5,015 nucleotides of DNA from Candidatus Acidiferrales bacterium (lineage in GTDB: Bacteria > Acidobacteriota > Terriglobia > Acidiferrales > UBA7541), in the NCBI GenBank assembly GCA_030044295.1, contig JASHWB010000257.1, forward strand, positions 1 to 5,015, written 5' to 3'. The notes beneath the pieces were generated by a model, which was not told the DNA's origin, ran no database searches, and saw only the letters and a program-made list of their open reading frames with translations. Shown in pieces: positions 1-5,015 of this stretch. Position numbers and translations under genes: made by a program. The first letter of the stretch is position 1, and every line of letters begins with the position of its first letter.

Positions 1-8
1 CCGCGACC

Positions 9-371
9 ATGAACGCTCTCCGGCCTGGCCTGCGCGCGTCAGAAGCGGCGAAAAGAGCCGCAAAGGCCCTCCGTGTGGCGGAGGAGCGGACTGCGTCCTG
101 TGCGCGGATGAAAGGTGAACCGCTTCATGCTAACCCGCGCTCCATCACTCTGCCCAGCGACCTTCAGAAGCTTTATGCTACCGCGCAGCAAAACCGCAGG
201 CTTTGGAGCGAAACGAGTCTTGAGCACCACCCCGATCAGGTTGTCGCCGCGATGACCTTCGCAGTTCAAGCCGAAAGCGCGGCTTCGTCCGAATGCGGGT
301 TGCCACAAACCGCTGCGGACCGCGCTCTAAGCTTAATTGCGAACGGCGCAACGAGACCGCCCAGTGAGTGA
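9..371 (+). CDS. Hypothetical protein, possibly coupled to the ClC gene
   Basis: I do not recognise this 120-residue frame. The frame stays open to the left edge of the window, so the ATG at 9 may be internal and the protein may begin upstream. It is hydrophilic and Ala/Arg/Glu-rich at the N-terminus (residues 10-35, probably helical), with a second helix-like stretch near residues 50-95. There is no signal peptide, membrane segment or familiar motif. Codon third positions look moderately GC-rich, as in a real gene. The stop TGA (369-371) overlaps the preferred GTG start of the ClC gene (364) by 8 bases, an arrangement typical of translational coupling, which is the main argument that it is genuine. 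Against it are the lack of a recognisable family and competing open frames on the other strand in the same stretch. If it is not real, bases 1-336 hold no gene that I can support. Confidence 0.35.
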   Translation: MNALRPGLRASEAAKRAAKALRVAEERTASCARMKGEPLHANPRSITLPSDLQKLYATAQQNRRLWSETSLEHHPDQVVAAMTFAVQAESAASSECGLPQTAADRALSLIANGATRPPSE

Positions 372-2145
372 TACCACCTACCACCCAGAGCCGGCCACTG
401 ATGCTCCTACTCCCGCTGCCGTCCGGCTCCAAGTGCGGATACGCACCTTCTGGAAATCATGGGCTCAGAAAATTTTTGGCGAGCGCGAAAATGAACTTTT
501 CCTCGTGCTCGCGGTTTTGATCGGCATCTTTTCTGGGCTAGCCGTCGTCTGTTTCCGCGTTGCCATCCAGTGGGTTCAATTCGTGTTGCTCGGATCGTCC
601 CTCTATCCGAGTTTTCCGCGCGTTGTCTTGGCGCCGGCCGTCGCGGGACTTGGTGTCGCGGCTCTCGTCATCTACGCTTTTCCGCGATCGCGCGGTAGCG
701 GCGTCAATCAAACCAAATCCGCCGTGTATGTCTCCAACGGATACATTCCCTTCGACACGGTTATCGGGAAATTCGTGGTTTGCGCTCTGGCCATCGGCAG
801 CGGACAGTCCTTAGGCCCAGAAGATCCCTCGCTGCAGATGGGCGCGGGAATTGCCTCGAAAATCGGGCGTTATTTGCGCCTTTCACAAAACAAAATCCGG
901 CTGATTGCTCCCGTTGGCGCGGCAGCTGGGCTGGCCGCTGCTTTCAACGCTCCTATTTCGTCTGTCCTCTTTGTGATCGAAGAAGTGATCGGCACGTGGA
1001 GCGCCGGCGTGCTTGGCGCGATTGTATTGGCCGCGGTTTCCAGCGCCATTACGATGCGGTTGTTCCTTGGAGCCGAGTCGCTCTTCCGGGTGCCTGCCGT
1101 GCCGGCGCCACGCCCCGAGGAGTTTCTCGCTTACGCAGTGCTCGGAATCGCTGGCGGAATCACGTCCCTGCTTTTCACTAAATGGATCGCCTACGCCAGG
1201 CCAAAAATCTTGGCTCTTCCGCGCTGGACGCATTACCTCCTGCCTGCCGCTGCCGGCCTGATCGTTGGAATTATCGGCATTTGGTTCCCGCAGGTGCTCG
1301 GCGCGGGCTATTCGATCATCGACCAGGCTCTGCACGGCGAATTTGCCTGGCAGCTACTTATGGTTCTCGCGGGCATGAAGCTGCTGGCCACCGGCATTTC
1401 CTTTCTCAGCGGCACGCCCGGCGGAATGTTCGCGCCGACCCTATTCATCGGCGCAATGTTGGGCGGAGGGATCGGAGCGATCGAACACCATTTCTTCCCC
1501 AGTATCACCACCTCCGTAGGAATGTTCGCACTGGTCGGTATGGGCACGCTATTTGGCGGGTTCCTGCGCGTCCCGATCACCTCGGTCTTCATGGTAATTG
1601 AACTCTCCGGAAGCTATTCGGCGGCTTTGCCTGTTATGGTATCTAGCCTGATTGCTTATCTCATCGCCCGGCGGTATCAGGAGGTCGCGCTTTTCGACAT
1701 GCTCACGCGTCAGGACGGCCTTATTCTCCCGTCCATCGAAGAGCGCCGCGAGCAAGAGGCTTTCCTCGTCGAAGACGCGATGCGCACCGATGCCGCCATC
1801 GTCGTGCGTCCGACCGATGTTATCAAAGACCTGCTAGGCAACCCTGAGGCACAATCCACAGTTCCCGTTCTGCTCCGTGCCCGTATCGGCGAATGGCGGC
1901 TACTTGACAACGAAGATTTGCAGCGTCTGGCCGGAGACAGCACCTTTCCTCACACCGCCTCTGCGGTGAAATCCAAAGGACCGCTCCCGCTGCTCTTCCG
2001 CGATGAATCGATTGAGGAAGCGATGCGCTGGCTGGGCGACTGGCCGGTAATCCCGGTTGTCAATCGCGCCGACCTAGGACAGTTGGAGGGAGTCATCACC
2101 TTCCCGGACGTCCTGAAGGCCGTCCGCAAAGCCAAAGCCGAGTAA
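364..2145 (+). CDS. ClC family chloride channel/transporter with C-terminal CBS domains
   Basis: This is an inner-membrane anion channel or H+/anion exchanger of the ClC family, about 593 residues from GTG 364. Membrane helices run from about residue 45 to 440. Diagnostic motifs are GSGVN (111-115, Ser112 matching the inner-gate Ser of the Escherichia coli protein), GPEDP (151-155, Glu153 as gating glutamate), FNAPISSVLFVIEE (Glu206-Glu207, the second matching the internal proton glutamate) and GGMFAP (353-358, Phe356 at the anion site). Ser112 argues for chloride rather than nitrate; Glu207 argues for proton coupling. Phe444 lies where the E. coli protein has the anion-coordinating Tyr445, and Asn115 replaces the usual Pro. 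Residues about 461-591 form a divergent CBS pair, a probable cytosolic regulatory module. In-frame stops at 328 and 334 limit the start to TTG 337 (602 residues, no Shine-Dalgarno) or GTG 364. I prefer GTG 364 because of its weak GAG 8 bases upstream and its overlap with the preceding frame. The family call is firm; channel versus exchanger is inference. Confidence 0.95.
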   Translation: MSDTTYHPEPATDAPTPAAVRLQVRIRTFWKSWAQKIFGERENELFLVLAVLIGIFSGLAVVCFRVAIQWVQFVLLGSSLYPSFPRVVLAPAVAGLGVAALVIYAFPRSRGSGVNQTKSAVYVSNGYIPFDTVIGKFVVCALAIGSGQSLGPEDPSLQMGAGIASKIGRYLRLSQNKIRLIAPVGAAAGLAAAFNAPISSVLFVIEEVIGTWSAGVLGAIVLAAVSSAITMRLFLGAESLFRVPAVPAPRPEEFLAYAVLGIAGGITSLLFTKWIAYARPKILALPRWTHYLLPAAAGLIVGIIGIWFPQVLGAGYSIIDQALHGEFAWQLLMVLAGMKLLATGISFLSGTPGGMFAPTLFIGAMLGGGIGAIEHHFFPSITTSVGMFALVGMGTLFGGFLRVPITSVFMVIELSGSYSAALPVMVSSLIAYLIARRYQEVALFDMLTRQDGLILPSIEERREQEAFLVEDAMRTDAAIVVRPTDVIKDLLGNPEAQSTVPVLLRARIGEWRLLDNEDLQRLAGDSTFPHTASAVKSKGPLPLLFRDESIEEAMRWLGDWPVIPVVNRADLGQLEGVITFPDVLKAVRKAKAE

Positions 2146-2161
2146 GCGTCGTAGCAGACGC
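2146..2161 (+). terminator. Weak hairpin just after the ClC stop
   Basis: GCGTC (2146-2150) and GACGC (2157-2161) can form a 5-bp stem with a 6-base loop directly after the ClC stop codon. No T-run follows, so it is at best a weak or factor-dependent terminator or a 3'-end stabiliser. It may also be chance. Confidence 0.2.
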
Positions 2162-2217
2162 AGTTCCGGCGGGAGTTCTTAATCTCCATTTCACCCAAGC
2201 AACGCCATAGCAGCTAT

Positions 2218-2231
2218 AGTACTTCTGTACT
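2218..2231. promoter_or_regulatory. Palindrome AGTAC-N4-GTACT upstream of the PilZ gene
   Basis: A perfect 5-bp dyad, AGTAC TTCT GTACT, lies 73 bases before the PilZ ATG at 2305. As I recall, the published cyanobacterial LexA box is RGTACNNNDGTWCB, which this matches at every defined position. A generic 5-bp dyad with this spacing is expected several times by chance in 5 kb, so the site is only a candidate operator. I see no clear sigma-70 promoter beside it: the best pair is TTGGTT (2266-2271) with TATCCT (2290-2295), spacer 18, and it is weak. Confidence 0.2.
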
Positions 2232-2304
2232 GAAAGAGGGGCCCGGAATTGGCTCTACTGCTCTATTGGTTTGAATTGGCACTTTCCCATATCCTGTCCC
2301 CGTT

Positions 2305-2658
2305 ATGTTGGAGATGACGCCAGTGTCCCTAAAAGAACGCCGTTCCTCTCGCCGTTTCTTGATGCGCTTGCCGCTGACCGTCCGTTGGACCGATGAAATG
2401 GTGGTCGGCGAGGCCGCCACCGAGTCGCGTGAAGTTAGCTCCCGCGGTTTGTACTTTCATCTCCCGAAGGGGCTGAAAAGCGGCTCGCCCGTCGAAATCG
2501 TCATGACCCTTCCGCACGAGTTGACCCAGGCTGGCCCGGTCCGCGTCCGTTGCCTTGGACGCGTTCTGCGGAGCAACCAGGAAAACCCCGGCGAAGTCGG
2601 TGTGGCGGCGGCTATCGAGCGGTACGAGTTCATGCGCACCGGTGAATCGGCCGCTTAA
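2305..2658 (+). CDS. PilZ domain protein, candidate cyclic-di-GMP receptor
   Basis: A 117-residue, single-domain cytosolic protein. The N-terminal ERRSSRR (residues 11-17) supplies the RxxxR motif that wraps cyclic-di-GMP in PilZ domains. The second motif, normally (D/N)xSxxG, appears as EVSSRG (43-48), with Glu in place of Asp/Asn. The rest alternates beta-strand-like segments (GLYFHLP; PVEIVMTLP; VRVRCLGRVLR; VGVAAAIERYEF), as expected for the PilZ barrel, and the length suits a stand-alone domain. The likely role is to bind cyclic-di-GMP and pass the signal to a motility, surface or regulatory partner, which the window does not reveal. The start is uncertain. ATG 2305 has no Shine-Dalgarno and ATG 2314 has GGAG directly against it. 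GTG 2323 has GGAG (2310-2313) at a good 9-base spacing and would give a 111-residue protein beginning MSLKERR. The gene stands alone, with a terminator just downstream. Confidence 0.85.
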   Translation: MLEMTPVSLKERRSSRRFLMRLPLTVRWTDEMVVGEAATESREVSSRGLYFHLPKGLKSGSPVEIVMTLPHELTQAGPVRVRCLGRVLRSNQENPGEVGVAAAIERYEFMRTGESAA

Positions 2659-2697
2659 TCAGTTCTTGCCCAGACCCTGCGGAGATGGGTGAGAAAA

Positions 2698-2742
2698 GGC
2701 CGGGAGGCTCGGGTCCCTCAGCCAGGCTTCCCGGTCAGTTTT
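2698..2742 (+). terminator. Rho-independent terminator after the PilZ gene
   Basis: The arms GGCCGGGAGGC (2698-2708) and GCTTCCCGGTC (2726-2736) form an 11-bp stem with two G-U pairs and a 17-base loop. AGTTTT with four Ts (2739-2742) follows. A GAAAA tract (2693-2697) precedes the stem and could pair with the T-run, so it may also act weakly on the other strand. It ends the PilZ transcript 40 bases after the stop. Confidence 0.8.
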
Positions 2743-2843
2743 ATCTCGCATAAGCCGCCGTTGCAGACGTTGCCACATCGCCGGCTATTTCCTCGACTAA
2801 TCCCACGCTGTCTGCTTGGCAAACCACACTGATTTATTTTTAC

Positions 2844-2871
2844 TTGACAAACTAGACTTAATAAGTAGACT
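2844..2871 (+). promoter_or_regulatory. Sigma-70-type promoter of the Rrf2 gene
   Basis: A perfect -35 box TTGACA (2844-2849) is followed after 16 bases by TAGACT (2866-2871), a 4/6 match to the -10 consensus. The surroundings are AT-rich, unlike the flanking DNA. Transcription would begin near 2878, giving a leader of about 26 bases before the ATG at 2904. The -10 box lies inside the second direct repeat, so a bound repressor would block RNA polymerase. Confidence 0.7.
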
Positions 2872-2875
2872 TAAT
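2853..2875. repeat. Tandem direct repeat, likely Rrf2 operator
   Basis: TAGACTTAAT occurs exactly twice (2853-2862 and 2866-2875), 13 bases start to start. At the junction lies the small dyad ACTT-AAT-AAGT (2856-2866). The core GACT-N5-AGT (2855-2866) resembles the central part of the IscR-type site, GACT-N5-AGTC, known for the Rrf2 family. Its place between the -35 box and the transcription start, directly before a Rrf2 gene, points to autorepression. The repeat is plain in the sequence; the operator role is inferred. Confidence 0.65.
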
Positions 2876-2903
2876 TGTGTTCTGAGCAACGACAGACCTT
2901 TCC

Positions 2904-3317
2904 ATGCGCATCTCTCAACGCGGACTCTACGCTTTGCAGGCCCTCACCGCTTTGGCGCGGCAACATCCATCCGGTGTGACGAGAATTAGAGATATCGCCG
3001 CCGAAGAGAGGCTGCCCGAGAAATTTCTCGAAAACATCCTTTTGGATCTGAAGCGTGCGCGAATCGTCGTCAGTGTCCGTGGCGCTCACGGGGGCTACCA
3101 GCTCAACCGCGCTCCTGCAGAAATCTTCCTTGGCGACGTCATTCGCCGAATCGATGGTCCGCTCGCGCCGTTTGAAGACGCCGAATCACTTCGTCGCCGC
3201 GTGCAGCAGGACCCCAAGCATCGCCCACTTTTCCAGGTGCTCCTCGACGTTCGGAACGCAGCCGCGGGTATTCTGGACCACACCTCGATCGCCGACCTCT
3301 GTTGTAGCCCCAACTAG
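2904..3317 (+). CDS. Rrf2 family transcriptional regulator
   Basis: A 137-residue winged-helix repressor of the Rrf2 family. The N-terminus MRISQRGLYALQAL is the family's standard opening, which fixes the start at ATG 2904 despite no good Shine-Dalgarno. The helix-turn-helix covers about residues 25-50 (IRDIAAEERLPEKFLENIL), and the wing RGAHGGYQL (59-67) carries the conserved RG-x-x-GGY pattern. The dimerisation helix lies near 88-122 and ends in the typical AAAGILDHTSIADL. The three-cysteine cluster that binds [2Fe-2S] in IscR and NsrR is absent; the only cysteines are an adjacent pair at 133-134, four residues from the end. The protein is therefore more like cluster-free members such as CymR, which sense metabolite or protein partners. 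It has its own promoter with a probable self-operator, and a porin gene follows in the same direction after 148 bases. The target pathway cannot be read from the protein. Confidence 0.92.
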   Translation: MRISQRGLYALQALTALARQHPSGVTRIRDIAAEERLPEKFLENILLDLKRARIVVSVRGAHGGYQLNRAPAEIFLGDVIRRIDGPLAPFEDAESLRRRVQQDPKHRPLFQVLLDVRNAAAGILDHTSIADLCCSPN

Positions 3318-3373
3318 TTCTCCAACAAGCTTTTGCCCGCTAGTCGTTTCGCCTTAACACAGCCACCGTTGCG

Positions 3374-3394
3374 TCTCGCCGATTCTAGGCGGGA
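3374..3394 (+). promoter_or_regulatory. Short hairpin in the gap between rrf2 and the porin gene
   Basis: TCTCGCC (3374-3380) and GGCGGGA (3388-3394) can form a 7-bp stem with one G-U pair and a 7-base loop (GATTCTA). No T-run follows, so it is not a standard terminator. It could be a leader or processing structure in a joint transcript, or the dyad of a regulator site. The rest of the 148-base gap shows no convincing promoter; TTGCCC (3333-3338) with TTAACA (3354-3359), spacer 15, is the best and is weak. Confidence 0.25.
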
Positions 3395-3454
3395 GCAGCA
3401 ATTGCGAATGCAGTGCAGAGCAGCGATCTTCTGCCGCTCAACACAGACTCATTT

Positions 3455-3460
3455 AGGAGA
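3455..3460 (+). promoter_or_regulatory. Strong ribosome binding site of the porin gene
   Basis: AGGAGA lies 5 bases before the ATG at 3466. It is the best Shine-Dalgarno in the window and fixes the start of the porin, whose first residues form a proper signal peptide. Confidence 0.8.
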
Positions 3461-3465
3461 ATTCA

Positions 3466-5015
3466 ATGCCAACGCAAACTGTCCGAACTTCAATCCGCAC
3501 TGCCGCTGTATTGCTTGCTCTCTCTCAGGTTGCGCCTGTTTGGGCGGCGCCAGGTGGGAATCAGCCCACGTCATCAGGCGAAGCAACGGCTCAGCCGGCT
3601 TCGACGGAAACGAAGGCAAACGCCGATTCGAAGCGGGCCATAGCCGCCGAACTGGAGCAGCTCAAGGAATTCGTTGCCGCTCAGACGCAGCAATTTGCCG
3701 AGCACAGCAAGGAACTCAGTTTCGAGCGCTCCGCAATCGACGACGAGTTGAGGCAGATCGCGGATCTAGAGGCGAAATTGGGTGTTGCGCCCGGCGGTGA
3801 CGCGTCAACGTCCGCTTCGAGATCGCCCTCGGCTTCGGCCGGGAACGTCCTCAGCGGATCTGCCGCGCAAGAAGGCGCGCAGAATCAGCCTCCGATCAAT
3901 ATCGTGTCGCCCGAAAATCCCCTCTCTATTAAGATCGGCGGCGCCGATTTCACGCCGGGCGGCTACGTGGACTTGACCGGCATCTTTCGAAGCGCTGATG
4001 TGGGCAGCGGACTCGGTACGAACTTCACGACGCTTCCCTACAACAACACGCTTCCGCTAGGCAGGGAATCGGAATTTCGCTTTACTGGGCAGGGTTCGCG
4101 CCTCTCGCTGAGAGTGGACGCAAGTCCCACAAAATCCACGGACGTGTCCGGGTATATCGAAAGCGATTTCAATGGGTACGAACCCGCGAATTCGAATATC
4201 AGTACAAAAAGCGACGGCTTCCGCCTGCGGCTCGCCTTCGTACAGTTGCGCCATGAAAAATGGGAACTGCTGGCTGGACAGACATGGTCGTTCTTGACCC
4301 CCACGAGAGAAGGGCTATCGCCGTTTCCAGACAATATCTTTACCGCTCTTCGCCTGGACACGAGCTATCTGGCTGGCTTGGTTTACGGACGTCAGCCTGA
4401 AGTTCGCCTCATCTATCACGCGACGAACTGGTGGTCGATCGGTGTCGCCTTGGCGAACCCGCAGCAGTTTGTGCCCAGCTCGGTCGTATTTCCGACCGAC
4501 GGCACCACAAACTTCTTCAGTCAGCAATTCGACAACGGCAGCAGCAGCACCAGCGCGGCGAGCGCGACGATCAACCCGACTGTACCGAACCTTCACCCTG
4601 ATATCATTGCCAAGACGGCATTCGACTGGAGAGTTGGCGGCAAGTTGTTTCACGTGGATGCGGATGGCGTTGTCCGAACCTTTCGCGTCTTTAACAATCT
4701 TGTGACACCCGAGACGACCAACAAAATTACAGAAGGCGGCGGGGGCATCAACGCGAATTTCGAAATACTTAAGAACTTTCACCTTATCGGAAATTCGTTC
4801 TACGGTGGTGGAGTTGGCCGCTACATCGGCGGGCTAGGGCCGGACGTAGTGGTCCGGCCTGACGGCGACCTATCACCAGTTCGGGCCGCATCTGGCGTCG
4901 GCGGATTCGAATGGCAAGCCACGCCAAAGTTCCTGGTCGACAGTTATTACAGCGGCGCATATTTCTGGCGCAACTACTCCTTGACCACCTCCGCGTTGGG
5001 TACGGCTTGCGGCGC
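3466..5015 (+). CDS. Outer-membrane porin with periplasmic coiled coil (DcaP-like), 3' end missing
   Basis: At least 516 residues are present; the frame is open when the window ends. Residues 1-27 form a signal peptide (Arg at 7 and 11, hydrophobic AAVLLALSQVAPV, cleavage after VWA at 27). Residues 28-56 are a Thr/Ser/Ala-rich spacer. Residues 57-106 (AAELEQLKEF to DLEAKLG) form a charged heptad-like helix, probably a trimeric coiled coil. A Ser/Ala/Gly/Gln linker (107-142) leads into a beta-barrel starting near 157 (IGGADFTPGGYVDL). Barrel strands show alternating polar/aromatic residues, including SRLSLRVDA, GYIESDFNG, FRLRLAFVQL and WELLAGQTWSF. The last matches the LLAGQTWS signature of DcaP-type trimeric porins, which also carry an N-terminal coiled coil. 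The likely role is passive uptake of small, probably anionic solutes across the outer membrane; the substrate is unknown. The Ser/Asn-rich stretch at 356-372 is probably a surface loop. It lies downstream of the Rrf2 gene and may share its control. Confidence 0.85.
   Translation, partial: MPTQTVRTSIRTAAVLLALSQVAPVWAAPGGNQPTSSGEATAQPASTETKANADSKRAIAAELEQLKEFVAAQTQQFAEHSKELSFERSAIDDELRQIADLEAKLGVAPGGDASTSASRSPSASAGNVLSGSAAQEGAQNQPPINIVSPENPLSIKIGGADFTPGGYVDLTGIFRSADVGSGLGTNFTTLPYNNTLPLGRESEFRFTGQGSRLSLRVDASPTKSTDVSGYIESDFNGYEPANSNISTKSDGFRLRLAFVQLRHEKWELLAGQTWSFLTPTREGLSPFPDNIFTALRLDTSYLAGLVYGRQPEVRLIYHATNWWSIGVALANPQQFVPSSVVFPTDGTTNFFSQQFDNGSSSTSAASATINPTVPNLHPDIIAKTAFDWRVGGKLFHVDADGVVRTFRVFNNLVTPETTNKITEGGGGINANFEILKNFHLIGNSFYGGGVGRYIGGLGPDVVVRPDGDLSPVRAASGVGGFEWQATPKFLVDSYYSGAYFWRNYSLTTSALGTACG

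Noticed and set aside
39..432. Open frames on the minus strand opposite the start of the window
   Set aside because: They are Arg/Ser-rich, have no recognisable domain or ribosome binding site, and run antisense to the small frame and the ClC start, so they look like shadow frames of GC-rich DNA.
2277..2292. Possible sigma-54 promoter (TGGCAC) before the PilZ gene
   Set aside because: The TGGCAC -24-like element is present, but no GC-containing -12 element follows at the required spacing; the bases there read CATAT.
2753..2786. Imperfect inverted repeat AGCCGCCG / CGCCGGCT in the gap before rrf2
   Set aside because: One mismatch, an 18-base loop and no T-run; a much better terminator lies just upstream at 2698-2742.
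2904..3317. IscR or NsrR identity for the Rrf2 regulator
   Set aside because: The three-cysteine iron-sulfur ligand cluster of those proteins is absent; the only two cysteines are adjacent near the C-terminus.
3333..3800. 155-residue + strand frame overlapping the start of the porin gene
   Set aside because: Its product is Arg/Cys-rich and featureless. The overlapping frame from ATG 3466 has a strong ribosome binding site, signal peptide and porin features.
4315..4782. 155-residue minus-strand frame within the porin
   Set aside because: It lies wholly antisense to a well-supported beta-barrel coding region and shows no domain or initiation signal.

Overview
The window looks like chromosomal DNA from a moderately GC-rich Gram-negative bacterium, most likely an acidobacterium (Terriglobia/Koribacter-like). 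The ClC subfamily (GSGVN and GPEDPS motifs), the small stand-alone PilZ protein and a Rrf2 regulator followed by a secreted coiled-coil porin fit that group. This assignment rests on recalled family resemblance, not on a search. All credible genes lie on the + strand.

Left part (1-2145): a small unrecognised reading frame (9-371) runs into a ClC-type chloride channel/transporter with a C-terminal tandem CBS region. Its preferred GTG start (364) overlaps the end of the small frame by 8 bases, which suggests translational coupling if the small frame is real. The transporter keeps the gating and proton glutamates but has Phe where the central anion-coordinating Tyr usually lies.

Middle part (2146-2742): a 159-base gap holds a 5-bp dyad (AGTAC-N4-GTACT). 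It is followed by a single-domain PilZ protein, a candidate cyclic-di-GMP receptor, and then a good rho-independent terminator (2698-2742). The terminator separates the left half from the right half.

Right part (2743-5015): a promoter with a perfect TTGACA box overlaps an AT-rich pair of exact 10-bp direct repeats. It drives a Rrf2-family repressor that lacks the IscR-type iron-sulfur cysteines. After 148 bases and a strong Shine-Dalgarno comes a large outer-membrane porin, cut off by the window end. It has a signal peptide, a periplasmic coiled coil, a Ser/Ala-rich linker and a DcaP-like beta-barrel. The layout suggests that the regulator controls itself and the porin, and perhaps a nutrient uptake operon beyond the window. 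In related genomes I would expect sulfur or other anion transport, but nothing in the window proves it.

No rRNA, tRNA, CRISPR array, insertion sequence or clearly novel multi-gene system is visible. The most interesting points are the Rrf2 operator/porin unit and the variant ClC pore.
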